Under the pieces are notes generated by a model. It worked only from the letters and a program-made list of their open reading frames with translations. It was not told the origin of the DNA and did no database searches. Shown piece after piece: positions 25,554 through 33,130 of a stretch of 64,000 nucleotides of DNA. The position numbers and the translations under genes are program-made. The stretch is from Rubrivivax sp. (GTDB taxonomy: Bacteria > Pseudomonadota > Gammaproteobacteria > Burkholderiales > Burkholderiaceae_C), in contig JAURZM010000048.1 of assembly GCA_030653385.1 (NCBI GenBank), positions 124,001-188,000 on the forward strand. The letters are read 5' to 3'. Each line of letters starts with the position of its first letter. Position 1 is the first letter of the stretch.

Positions 25554-26105
25554 CTACCTGGGTCTGCGGGCCTCAGGCTTCTTGACGAATCGCCGGTACA
25601 CACGCCCATCCGCTTTCATGAACGCGACGACGGAATCGGCTCCAAAGTCCTCGTGCAATGCCGGCGTCTCGCGGTCCTTCCACGCCGCGCGCCAGCGTCG
25701 CACCACGCGCTCAACAACATCGAATGCCTGGGCAACAGTCCGCACCGGCGAAGAGTCCTCGATGCGCCCGTCCTCGCACCATCGGAGGTATCGGATCGCC
25801 CCCTGCTGCGCGCTCTTCGCAATGGGCGCCTCGCGGCCGCCAGGCCTCTTGATCGGCGTCAGCAGTTGATCGGCGAGTCCTGCGCACACGTACTCGAAGG
25901 CGAACCCCAAGTGCAGGCGCATTTCATCGGGTAAAGGGCCCTCGGCGCGCAGTGCATCAAGCATCGCCGCCTGCATCTCCTCCAAAGCCTCCGGGGTGTA
26001 CTCGCCATCTGGTGTCGGCAGGCATCGCGCATCGACGTAGCGGCGGTACGCCGCCCGCATCGCGGATCCCGCAGCGCGTCCAACACTCTTACCCCCGGAA
26101 GTCAT
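25554..26105 (-). CDS. unknown protein of the element
   Basis: A 183-residue soluble protein from the ATG at 26105, five bases after the upstream gene. Arg-rich, with segments SAMRAAYRRYVDARCLPTP and VVERVVRRWRAAWKD. No domain recognised. Last gene of a three-gene operon followed by a hairpin. Confidence 0.65.
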   Translation of the reverse strand: MTSGGKSVGRAAGSAMRAAYRRYVDARCLPTPDGEYTPEALEEMQAAMLDALRAEGPLPDEMRLHLGFAFEYVCAGLADQLLTPIKRPGGREAPIAKSAQQGAIRYLRWCEDGRIEDSSPVRTVAQAFDVVERVVRRWRAAWKDRETPALHEDFGADSVVAFMKADGRVYRRFVKKPEARRPR

Positions 26106-26109
26106 GGCG

Positions 26110-26436
26110 TCACCCACGCACTCTGAACTCGTGCTCCCGATCGCTCGGGGTGCCGATGCCGTCGTTCGCGTTGTCGGCATCGTCGTCCTTCAAGGGTTCA
26201 AGGTCGCAGTCATCGACGACGATGGTCATTGATGGCGGTGCCTCCTTGCCCGTGTCGATGTAGACCGAACGCAGCGGAGAGCCGAGCGAGGTGACGACCC
26301 AAGGGAACAGGGCTCGCGGCCATCTGGCGTCGTTCACGTCTTCGCCGAAGTAGCGACGCACCACGACAACGATCTTCCCGGCGTTGCCGCTGCGGATGAT
26401 CCGGGCTCGGATTCCGGGCCTGCATCGGCGGCTCAT
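26110..26436 (-). CDS. 108-residue protein, unknown
   Basis: Basic N-terminus (MSRRCRPGIRARIIRSGNAGK) and an acidic C-terminus (DDCDLEPLKDDDADNAND). The N-terminal GIRARIIRSGNAGKIVVVVRRYFGE looks like a small beta-barrel (SH3/KOW-like) fold, common in phage-borne proteins, but this is only an impression. The ATG overlaps the preceding stop. Confidence 0.6.
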   Translation of the reverse strand: MSRRCRPGIRARIIRSGNAGKIVVVVRRYFGEDVNDARWPRALFPWVVTSLGSPLRSVYIDTGKEAPPSMTIVVDDCDLEPLKDDDADNANDGIGTPSDREHEFRVRG

Positions 26437-27377
26437 TGCGCGCCCCCTTCGAGGATTCGAGGATTAGGGCGGACCAGCGTCTCGAACTGCGCTTGAAACG
26501 CTTGGTCACCCGCTGCGATCTGGGCGCGGTACTTCTGGGCAATCTCGGCATGCCGCGCCGAATCGAACTTGACCCGCGCGCCGACAACCGCCTCGACGAC
26601 TGCATCGAAGCTTGCGTGAATCTCGCCGACGGCATCCTCGTCGAGCATGTAGCCGTGATAGGTCGCCGGCTTGATGGCCGAATCGAGGCTGATGCGAGCC
26701 ATCATGCGCATTGAGTCAACCAAGTGCGCCCGGAAGTCATCGGCCGAGTCGGGCATCGACGCGAGATTGCGCTTCGCCAGATCGGCTTCGTTTGCTTTCG
26801 GCTTCTCGTTGTGCTTTGGCCCCCACACCTCGTAGGGGATGGTGATGTAGGCCTCGTACAGGCCGGGCCAGACCGTGGAGAAGCGGGTGATGCTGGTCTT
26901 GTAGCCCTGCGAGTCCCGCGCCTGCGCCCAGCGCTCTTTGCCGCCCGGCTCGTGAGGCCACGGCCCATCGAGCCGAATGCCGTGGGCCTTGAGCTGGTCC
27001 TTCGTGCCACGCCAGCGCTCGGCATGGTCTGACTTGTATGCACAGACCGCAGAAGGAGACGCGAAGACGGCGGGCCGTTCGACTGCCTCCTTCATCGCCG
27101 CTTGAACGCTCTTGATGTGCGCGCTGTACGCATTCCGTGTGCCTCGCCGGACCGACTTCTCGCGCGCCATCGCGTCCTCAATCACGGCGTCCGCCTCGTC
27201 GGCCGACAGGTAGTGCAGCGTTGCCGCTCCGCGATATGCCTGGGCGTGAGCATGGCGCATTCTTGGAAAGGCGCCGCGCTCCTCGAAGTCCCGTTCCACC
27301 GTGGTGGTGAGCCACAGCAGCACGGTATCCAGGGGCGGTGCGGTGCCCGCACTCGCGGTGAAAATGGCATCAGCCAT
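26433..27377 (-). CDS. 314-residue protein, unknown, first gene after the integrase
   Basis: A strong GGAGG ribosome site lies 7 bases before the ATG at 27377, setting the start. No transmembrane segment or known domain. Conserved-looking parts are RMRHAHAQAYRGAATLHYLS and YEAYITIPYEVWGPKHNEKP. It begins a three-gene coupled operon. Function unknown; it could be cargo of the element. Confidence 0.68.
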   Translation of the reverse strand: MADAIFTASAGTAPPLDTVLLWLTTTVERDFEERGAFPRMRHAHAQAYRGAATLHYLSADEADAVIEDAMAREKSVRRGTRNAYSAHIKSVQAAMKEAVERPAVFASPSAVCAYKSDHAERWRGTKDQLKAHGIRLDGPWPHEPGGKERWAQARDSQGYKTSITRFSTVWPGLYEAYITIPYEVWGPKHNEKPKANEADLAKRNLASMPDSADDFRAHLVDSMRMMARISLDSAIKPATYHGYMLDEDAVGEIHASFDAVVEAVVGARVKFDSARHAEIAQKYRAQIAAGDQAFQAQFETLVRPNPRILEGGAQ

Positions 27378-27474
27378 GTTTGGACCTCCATCGTCCTTCG
27401 TGGTCAGGGGCCGGTCGCTGTTCGCGCAGCGGTCGGCCCCGTCTTGTTGCCGGCATCCGGCCGGCGCGGTCAAT

Positions 27475-28707
27475 TCATGCGGCCTTGGCCTTCAGCGGCA
27501 GCACCTGAGCAGGCCGCTCAGCATGCGCCAGGAACTGCGCCCAGTCAGCCATCATCAGGCGGCGCTTCTCGAACAGGTCGCCGCGCCTGTAGGCCGCCTC
27601 CACCTTGTCCGCGATGGCATGGGCCAGGGCCATCTCTGCCGCGTCGCTCGGGTAGCTCGTTCGCTCAGATGCCCAGTCCCGAAAGGTGCTGCGAAACCCG
27701 TGCGGCACCGCGGGCACGTCCATCCGGCGCAGCACGGCCGTCAGCGTCATGTCGGAGAGCGCGCCACCGCGGGGGGCCCTGAACACCAGTGCATCGGGCT
27801 TGCCCTGGGGCAGCGCGGCCAGCAGCGCCAGCGCGGCATCGGACAGCGGCACCCGGTGTTCCTTGCCTGCCTTCATGCGGGCACCGGGCACCGTCCAGAC
27901 CTTCGCATCGGCGTCAATCTCGGCCCACGTCGCGCCGCGTACTTCGCCGCTGCGGGCAGCCGTCAGGATGGCGAATTCCAGCGCGCGGGCGCCCATGCCC
28001 TCAGCGCTGCGCAGGCGGGCCATGAAGGCGCCCACGTCGCCCACCGGCAGGGCTGCATGGTGTTCGCGGTTGTTCACCTTGGAAGGCTTGGCCAGCAGCT
28101 TGTCGAGGTGCCCGCGCCACCGGGCCGGGTTCGTGCCGTCCCGCAGCCCGCGCGCCGTCGCCCAGTCCAGCACCAGCTCCATGCGGCCGCGCAGCCGCAC
28201 GGCGGTTTCGTTCGTGGTGGTCCAGATGGGTTCGATCACTGCCAGCACTTGGGGCAGCTTCACGTCACGCACCAGCACGTCACCCAGCACCGGGTAAGCG
28301 TGCTGCGCCAGCGTGTTCTCCCACTGCTGGGCGTGCTTGGCGTTCTTCCACCCAGCACGGTGCGCCTTGATGTACTTCTCGGCGCAGTCCTTGAACGTCA
28401 GGGCTTCGGCCACGGCCGCCCGCATCGCGCTCTGCGCGGCCTGCTGGCGGGCGATGGGGTCAACGCCTTGGCGGATCAGCTCGCGGGCATCGCGGGCCTT
28501 GTCCCGGGCCTGGGCCAGCGTCACCTCGGGGTACGGCCCAAGCCCCATGTCCCGGCGCTTGCCGCCGATGGTGGCGCGCAGCAGCCATGACCGGCTGCCG
28601 CCAGTCACTTGCAACGCCAGCCCCTGCACACCGCCCACGAAGTGAAGGCCTGGCGTCGCCAGCCTGGACACCGTCAGGGCCTGCAGTTCCTTCGCCAGCT
28701 TTGGCAT
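27475..28707 (-). CDS. P4-type tyrosine integrase
   Basis: Site-specific recombinase of 410 residues with the DUF4102 arm-binding N-terminus (VQGLALQVTGGSRSWLLR, GLGPYPEVTLAQARDKAR) and a complete catalytic domain: Arg252 in ARSGEVRG, a Lys near 279-282, His336 and Arg339 in HGFRSTFRDW, His363 in LAHAI and the nucleophile Tyr373 in AAYRRGD. It lies 162 bases from attR and reads toward the tRNA. All catalytic residues are present, so the enzyme should be active. Confidence 0.95.
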   Translation of the reverse strand: MPKLAKELQALTVSRLATPGLHFVGGVQGLALQVTGGSRSWLLRATIGGKRRDMGLGPYPEVTLAQARDKARDARELIRQGVDPIARQQAAQSAMRAAVAEALTFKDCAEKYIKAHRAGWKNAKHAQQWENTLAQHAYPVLGDVLVRDVKLPQVLAVIEPIWTTTNETAVRLRGRMELVLDWATARGLRDGTNPARWRGHLDKLLAKPSKVNNREHHAALPVGDVGAFMARLRSAEGMGARALEFAILTAARSGEVRGATWAEIDADAKVWTVPGARMKAGKEHRVPLSDAALALLAALPQGKPDALVFRAPRGGALSDMTLTAVLRRMDVPAVPHGFRSTFRDWASERTSYPSDAAEMALAHAIADKVEAAYRRGDLFEKRRLMMADWAQFLAHAERPAQVLPLKAKAA

Positions 28708-28716
28708 GCCGCGTCT

Positions 28717-28737
28717 CCCATCAACTCACCCATCAAC
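28717..28737. repeat. paired CCCATCAAC boxes near attR
   Basis: CCCATCAAC at 28717-28725 and 28729-28737 have the same 12-base period as the CCCATCATCC pair near attL. The segment 28750-28770 (GAGAATACGGGCTGATACGG) also resembles 20657-20677 near attL (GAGAATGCGCCGGGCTGATT). Candidate arm sites for the integrase. Confidence 0.48.
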
Positions 28738-28868
28738 GTGGGCGCGATTGGAGAATACGGGCTGATACGGGTTGCGTCAATCCTCCGCCATCTTCAGCAG
28801 AGGAGATGATGGGCAGATAGGGGTCGTTGATGCGGGGCGATGTGGCCTCAAACTATGGCGGAGGGGGA

Positions 28869-28882
28869 CACCGCTTCCGCCA
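28869..28882. repeat. attR: 14-bp copy of the tRNA-Ser 3' end
   Basis: Exact repeat of 20583-20596 (CACCGCTTCCGCCA); flanking bases differ on both sides. Marks the right end of the element. Confidence 0.88.
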
Positions 28883-29179
28883 AGGCACATGACTGGGGGG
28901 CTCGACTCTCCCACCTGACCCTTGGGGCGCAGCAGCGGCCAGGCCGATGTCTCGCTGCCACTTCCCGGGCAGCTCCAGCGAGGGGCTGGAGCGGCTGAGC
29001 CAGCCTGCTTCGCTCGCCGAACGCAAGCGACGGAACATCGCGCGCATGCTGGCACAACAGCCCGAAGCGATGGAGTGGCAAGCGGTGCGCTTGACTTGCC
29101 GCAAGACCACTGCGAGCAGGACACATAAGCTCGATGGCTCAGTGGCAGTGGTTCCTGGTCTGCGAACGGAGTGCACGAT
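28883..29179. other. no confident gene between attR and glgC
   Basis: An open plus-strand frame from 28947 (LSQPASLAERKRRNIARMLAQQ) has an amphipathic helical look but runs into glgC in another frame and has no recognised family; it may be a remnant. A weak FNR-like TTGACTTGCCGCAA is at 29091-29104. Confidence 0.5.
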
Positions 29180-30505
29180 ATGTCCGAGGATCCATTGGCT
29201 TCCCCTCTCTACCGTGCCCGCACCGGTGGCGCGAAGCCTGCCCGTGTCAATGAGCTGACGCAGCGCACCGTTGCCTTCGTTCTGGCCGGTGGCCGCGGCA
29301 CGCGCCTGAAGCAGTTGACCAACCGCCGAGCGAAGCCGGCTGTTCCTTTTGCCGGCAAGTTGAAGATCATCGACTTCGCGCTCAGCAACTGCGTCAACTC
29401 GGGCATCCGTCGCATCGCGGTGCTGACCCAGTACAAGGCACAGAGCCTGATTCGCCATGTCGCGCGCGGCTGGGGCTTCCTCGCCGCCGACCTGGGCGAG
29501 TACGTCGACGTGGCCCCTGCGCAGCAACGTCTGGGCGAGGCCTGGTACAGCGGAACCGCAGACGCCGTGCTGCAGAACCTGAACCTCCTGCACGAGGCAG
29601 ACGCCGACTACGTCCTCGTCCTCGCCGGGGATCACGTCTACAAAATGGACTATTCCGTGATGCTCGCCGAGCACGTCGCCAGTGGCGCCGATGTCACCGT
29701 TGCATGCGTCGACGTGCCGCTGGCCGAGGCGGTGAACTTCGGCGTCATGGCGGTCGATTCCGAGGGCCGCGTGGTCGAGTTCGAGGAAAAACCCGCCCGG
29801 CCGACGCCGATGCCCGGCAGGGCCGATCGCGCACTGGCGAGCATGGGCATCTACGTCTTCGGTACAAGGTTCCTGTCGGGCGAACTCGAAAGAGATGCCT
29901 GCGAAGCCGCGTCAAGCCACGATTTCGGCATTGACGTGATGCCGGGGCTGGTCACGCGGGGCGCTCGTGTCGTCGCCCACCGCTTTGCCAATAGCTGCGT
30001 CAACATGGTGGGCGACCAGCCTTACTGGCGCGATGTGGGAACGATCGACGCTTTCTGGGAGGCCAACATCGACCTGACCCACGTTGTCCCGGAACTCAAT
30101 CTCTACGACGATCACTGGCCGATCCTCAGCCAGCAGCCTCAGTTGCCCCCAGCGAAGTTTGTGTTCGACGACGAAACGCGACGCGGTACCGCCCTTGATT
30201 CACTGGTGTCCAGCGGCTGCATTGTCAGCGGCGCGCTTGTTCGACGCTCGATCCTGTTTGCCAAGGTGCGAGTGGGCGATGGCAGCCTTGTGGAAGACAC
30301 CGTGGTGCTGCCGAACGTGGTCATAGGACGCCGTGTCGTGCTCAAGCGCGCGGTCGTGGACAAGCGGTGTGTGCTCCCTGACGGATTCGTGGCGGGCGTC
30401 TCTGCCGAGGAGGACAGGGCACGGTTCCACGTCACAGAACGCGGCATCGTCCTGATCACTGCCGAGATGCTCGAACGGAGCGCCCCCGAAGCAGCGCCCC
30501 GATAG
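29180..30505 (+). CDS. glgC: glucose-1-phosphate adenylyltransferase
   Basis: Makes ADP-glucose from ATP and glucose 1-phosphate, the committed step of glycogen synthesis. The 441-residue protein has the nucleotide-binding [20 protein letters not shown], the substrate-binding [11 protein letters not shown] region, SMGIYVFGT and [12 protein letters not shown], and a C-terminal beta-helix ([18 protein letters not shown]). The ATG at 29180 has a GGAG site 8 bases upstream. It stands alone: no glgA, glgB or glgP is in the window. Confidence 0.95.
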   Translation: MSEDPLASPLYRARTGGAKPARVNELTQRTVAFVLAGGRGTRLKQLTNRRAKPAVPFAGKLKIIDFALSNCVNSGIRRIAVLTQYKAQSLIRHVARGWGFLAADLGEYVDVAPAQQRLGEAWYSGTADAVLQNLNLLHEADADYVLVLAGDHVYKMDYSVMLAEHVASGADVTVACVDVPLAEAVNFGVMAVDSEGRVVEFEEKPARPTPMPGRADRALASMGIYVFGTRFLSGELERDACEAASSHDFGIDVMPGLVTRGARVVAHRFANSCVNMVGDQPYWRDVGTIDAFWEANIDLTHVVPELNLYDDHWPILSQQPQLPPAKFVFDDETRRGTALDSLVSSGCIVSGALVRRSILFAKVRVGDGSLVEDTVVLPNVVIGRRVVLKRAVVDKRCVLPDGFVAGVSAEEDRARFHVTERGIVLITAEMLERSAPEAAPR

Positions 30506-30571
30506 GGCCACTGCCCGGCAAACCGGCGATGGCGGACAGGGCAATGCCTGTGCGTGGATCCAGGTCTTGCG

Positions 30572-30585
30572 TTGATGCAGATCGA
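30572..30585. promoter_or_regulatory. FNR/DNR-like box upstream of the TerB-like gene
   Basis: TTGATGCAGATCGA matches the FNR consensus TTGAT-N4-ATCAA at 9 of 10 specified positions. It is centred about 120 bases before the TerB-like start. Assignment is inference from sequence only. Confidence 0.45.
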
Positions 30586-30697
30586 GCGCCTGTGCGCTGG
30601 CGCACGGGTCACGCAACTTCCCGCTTTCAAGCGGACTCGACGGTTGCTGCGGTCCAAGTTTCTGCCCACACGCTCAGCGTCGGAGGAGTCCTCAGCC

Positions 30698-31042
30698 ATG
30701 TCCTTGCGAAACGTTCATCAAGACGAGGCTGCCGCGAGCGTGCTGGCGCTGATCGTGGCCGCCAACGGCCGCATCGACCCGCGTGAACTGCAGACACTCG
30801 ATGAGCTTCGGGCCTTCGATCGACTCGGCGTTCGCCGCGATCGATTCCTCGAACTGGCTCGCGCCTGCCTAGACGACGTGGGTTCTACGCTGTGCGAGTG
30901 CTCATGGTTGCGCGCGCCCGATGCCACCCACATCGACGCGATGTTGGTCCGGGTTGACGATCCGGCGTGCAGGATGCTGATCTGCGGTCTCGCTGAGGCG
31001 GCAATCACCGCGGACGGGTGCATCAGCATGGACGAGGCGTGA
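30698..31042 (+). CDS. TerB-like protein, apparently truncated
   Basis: A 114-residue protein with a GGAGGAG ribosome site 9 bases before the ATG. ASVLALIVAANGRIDPRELQ and ICGLAEAAITADGCIS are the paired acidic helical motifs of the TerB-like (tellurite-resistance-associated) fold. Full TerB-like proteins continue about 30 residues past the second motif; here a TGA follows DEA and no other frame restores the end, so it looks C-terminally truncated. Confidence 0.6.
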   Translation: MSLRNVHQDEAAASVLALIVAANGRIDPRELQTLDELRAFDRLGVRRDRFLELARACLDDVGSTLCECSWLRAPDATHIDAMLVRVDDPACRMLICGLAEAAITADGCISMDEA

Positions 31043-31117
31043 TCGACATTCCAGCAGCACGCTGAATCGACGAACGTTGGCTCGAACCCCTGCGGAACCG
31101 AGTCGGGCCGCGCGGCG

Positions 31118-31600
31118 TCAGTCTGGCCAGCCGATCGGCATCAAGGCAACGGGTCGCTCTGCCGCAGGCAGGCACATCGCTTGGGCCATCGACTGGTCGT
31201 CGAAGGCGCCTATCACCACCGTGCCCAGCTCAAGCGCGGCAGCCACCAGCGCCAGATTCTGCGACGCAGCCCCCGCCTCAACCGCGACAAAGCGGTCGGT
31301 TCACCCAGCGTACTTGTGCGCCGTGCGCTCACCCGCCGCGGTGATCACCACCACCGCGGCAGATTCCGCCGCCGATGGCTGCTGGCATGCCGCGCGCAAC
31401 AGCAGCGGCAGGATGATCTCGGTGACTGCGAGTTGCAGGGTGTGTGAACCCGCGACGTAGCGATACGCACCCGGCGCCATGCCCTCAACCCGCACGGCGA
31501 CCAAGTGCAGTTCGAGCGGATAGAGAGCTCCAGCCGAAGGTACAGTGCGTCGCCCATCCGAAGTGCTGATGTCCTGGGCCGCCCATGGCCGCACCTTCTG
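31118..31600 (-). pseudogene. SagB/nitroreductase-family pseudogene
   Basis: Read on the minus strand, the frame encodes an FMN nitroreductase of the SagB/ThcOx type: SDGRRTVPSAGALYPLELHL, then, after an in-frame TGA at 31301-31303, TDRFVAVEAGAASQNLALVA, GTVVIGAFDDQ and ALMPIG. The N-terminal part before DGRRTVP is scrambled, and a 15-bp duplication (31533-31547 and 31723-31737) overlaps the TVPSA codons. The product cannot be intact. Confidence 0.78.
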
Positions 31601-31796
31601 AGCTTCAAGACAGCCCCAGGGTGCCAACGGCATCGGGCTTCGTGTTGGCGCAAGGTGTTTGAGGTGAGCATGACAAGCCTGCGCAATCGGCGCGCGGCAT
31701 CGTGGCGGCCACCGGACTGAGCGCCGAAGGTACAGTGGCGTGCCGCAACGTCGGCAAGCCAGCTCCACAACAACGTCAATCGACAGGACTCGAGGA

Positions 31797-32876
31797 ATGC
31801 AACTCCTGATGTTTGCGGGTGGCCTGCTCGCGCTGATCGCCGGTGCCGGACTGCTGGTCCGCGGCGCCTCCAAACTGGCGCTGTCGTTCGGCATCTCGCC
31901 GCTGGTGGTTGGTCTGACAGTGGTCGCCTTCGGCACCAGCGCGCCAGAAATGGCCGTCTCGGTCGGCGCGGTGCTGGACGGGCGCGTCGATCTCGCGATC
32001 GGCAACGTGGTCGGCAGCAACGTCTTCAACGTGCTGTTCGTCCTTGGCGCCAGCGCGCTGATTGCCCCGCTGGTGGTCAACATCCAACTCATCCGGCAGG
32101 AAGTGCCGATCATGATCGGCGCCTCCGTGCTGCTGCTGCTGCTGGGGCTGGACGGCCGCATCTCCTGGTTGGACGGGATGCTGCTGCTCAGCCTGATGTT
32201 CGCCTACACCGCCTTTCTGGTCGTGCAGTCGCGCCGCGAGACACAGGCTGCACAGGACGAGTACACCGAGTCCTTTGCCCCCGCAGCAGCAGCCACCTGG
32301 GATCGTTCGCCGCTGGTGCAACTCGGCCTCGTCATCGCCGGACTCGGCGGGCTGGTGCTGGGCTCGAACTGGCTGGTCGAGGCCGCGGTGATCTTTGCCA
32401 AGGCCCTTGGCGTCAGCGACCTGGTGATCGGGCTGACCATCGTCGCCGTCGGCACCTCGCTGCCCGAGGTGGCGACCTCGATCACCGCGGCGTTCAAGGG
32501 TGAGCGCGACATCGCGGTCGGCAACGTGGTGGGCAGCAACACCTTCAACATCCTGGGCTGCCTCGGCCTTTCCGGCCTGGTGGCCGGCAACTCCGGGCTG
32601 ACGATGGCGCCGGCGCTGCTGGCATTCGACATCTGGGTCATGCTGGCCGTGGCGCTGGCCTGCGTGCCGGTGTTCCTGACCGGGCGCGAGATCGCGCGCT
32701 GGGAGGGCGCCGTCTTCGTGCTGTACTACGTGGCCTACGTCGCCTACGTGATCCTCGCCGCGCAGCAGCACGACGCGCTGCGCACCTACACGCTGGCGAT
32801 GACCGGGTTCGTGCTGCCGCTGACGGTGATCACGCTGATCGCGGTGCTGCTGCGGCCACGGAAGCCGCCCGCCTGA
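31797..32876 (+). CDS. calcium/sodium (cation) antiporter, CaCA family
   Basis: Inner-membrane exchanger of 359 residues with about ten membrane segments and two inverted halves, each with the alpha-repeat: VVAFGTSAPEMAVSVGAVL with GNVVGSNVFNVLF, and IVAVGTSLPEVATSITAAF with GNVVGSNTFNILG. The conserved Glu in each repeat binds Ca2+. It resembles YrbG. A GAGG motif sits very close to ATG 31797; ATG 31809 is an alternative start with better spacing. Confidence 0.92.
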   Translation: MQLLMFAGGLLALIAGAGLLVRGASKLALSFGISPLVVGLTVVAFGTSAPEMAVSVGAVLDGRVDLAIGNVVGSNVFNVLFVLGASALIAPLVVNIQLIRQEVPIMIGASVLLLLLGLDGRISWLDGMLLLSLMFAYTAFLVVQSRRETQAAQDEYTESFAPAAAATWDRSPLVQLGLVIAGLGGLVLGSNWLVEAAVIFAKALGVSDLVIGLTIVAVGTSLPEVATSITAAFKGERDIAVGNVVGSNTFNILGCLGLSGLVAGNSGLTMAPALLAFDIWVMLAVALACVPVFLTGREIARWEGAVFVLYYVAYVAYVILAAQQHDALRTYTLAMTGFVLPLTVITLIAVLLRPRKPPA

Positions 32877-32893
32877 CCCTTCTGCCCAGGACG

Positions 32894-33001
32894 TCAACCG
32901 AAGGCCAGGAACGCAGCCGCCGCGACGGCGCCGATGCCGACCAGGTTCAGCACCAGGCCGCATCGCATCATCGTTGTCTGCGGCACCTGTCCCGTGCCGT
33001 A
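32894..33001 (-). pseudogene. C-terminal remnant of a DASS/SLC13-type transporter
   Basis: The minus strand encodes YGTGQVPQTTMMRCGLVLNL then VGIGAVAAAAFLAFG and a stop, the typical last helix and preceding loop of divalent-anion:Na+ symporters. Nothing upstream in any frame continues the protein, so only about 35 residues remain. Confidence 0.55.
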
Positions 33002-33130
33002 GCCAGCGCTGCGACCGCGGCGATGGCCATTGAGCACAGCGGGCTTTGTCGCGGGGGCAGGTGATCGCCAAGTTCTCTATCGGCTGGCACGAGCCCTCTT
33101 GCGCTGGGTTTCATGCCGTTCGTCGCCGCA

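Larger units (their letters stand above)
20583..28882. mobile_element. 8.3-kb integrative element in tRNA-Ser
   Basis: Bounded by 14-bp att repeats (20583-20596 and 28869-28882) and carrying a P4-type tyrosine integrase near attR, an AlpA-like regulator, a Toprim protein, a DUF3987 protein and several unknown small genes, all on the minus strand. No capsid, tail, relaxase or type IV secretion gene is present, so movement would depend on a helper. The integrase sits at the end away from the intact tRNA gene, the opposite of the common P4 layout. The tRNA-proximal end, where cargo is expected, holds a T5orf172-type membrane protein. Confidence 0.87.

Noticed and set aside
29091..29104. FNR-like TTGACTTGCCGCAA before glgC
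   Set aside because: Too far from the consensus in the right half-site.
28947..29258. 103-codon plus-strand ORF between attR and glgC
   Set aside because: No family recognised and its end overlaps glgC out of frame; possibly a remnant but not supported as a gene.
31301..31303. TGA in the nitroreductase read as selenocysteine
   Set aside because: No hairpin of SECIS type was seen just after it, nitroreductases of this family are not known selenoproteins, and the N-terminus is also degraded.
31776..33071. 431-codon minus-strand frame over the cation antiporter
   Set aside because: Low-complexity His/Gln/Asp composition typical of a shadow; the plus strand has the full CaCA alpha-repeats.
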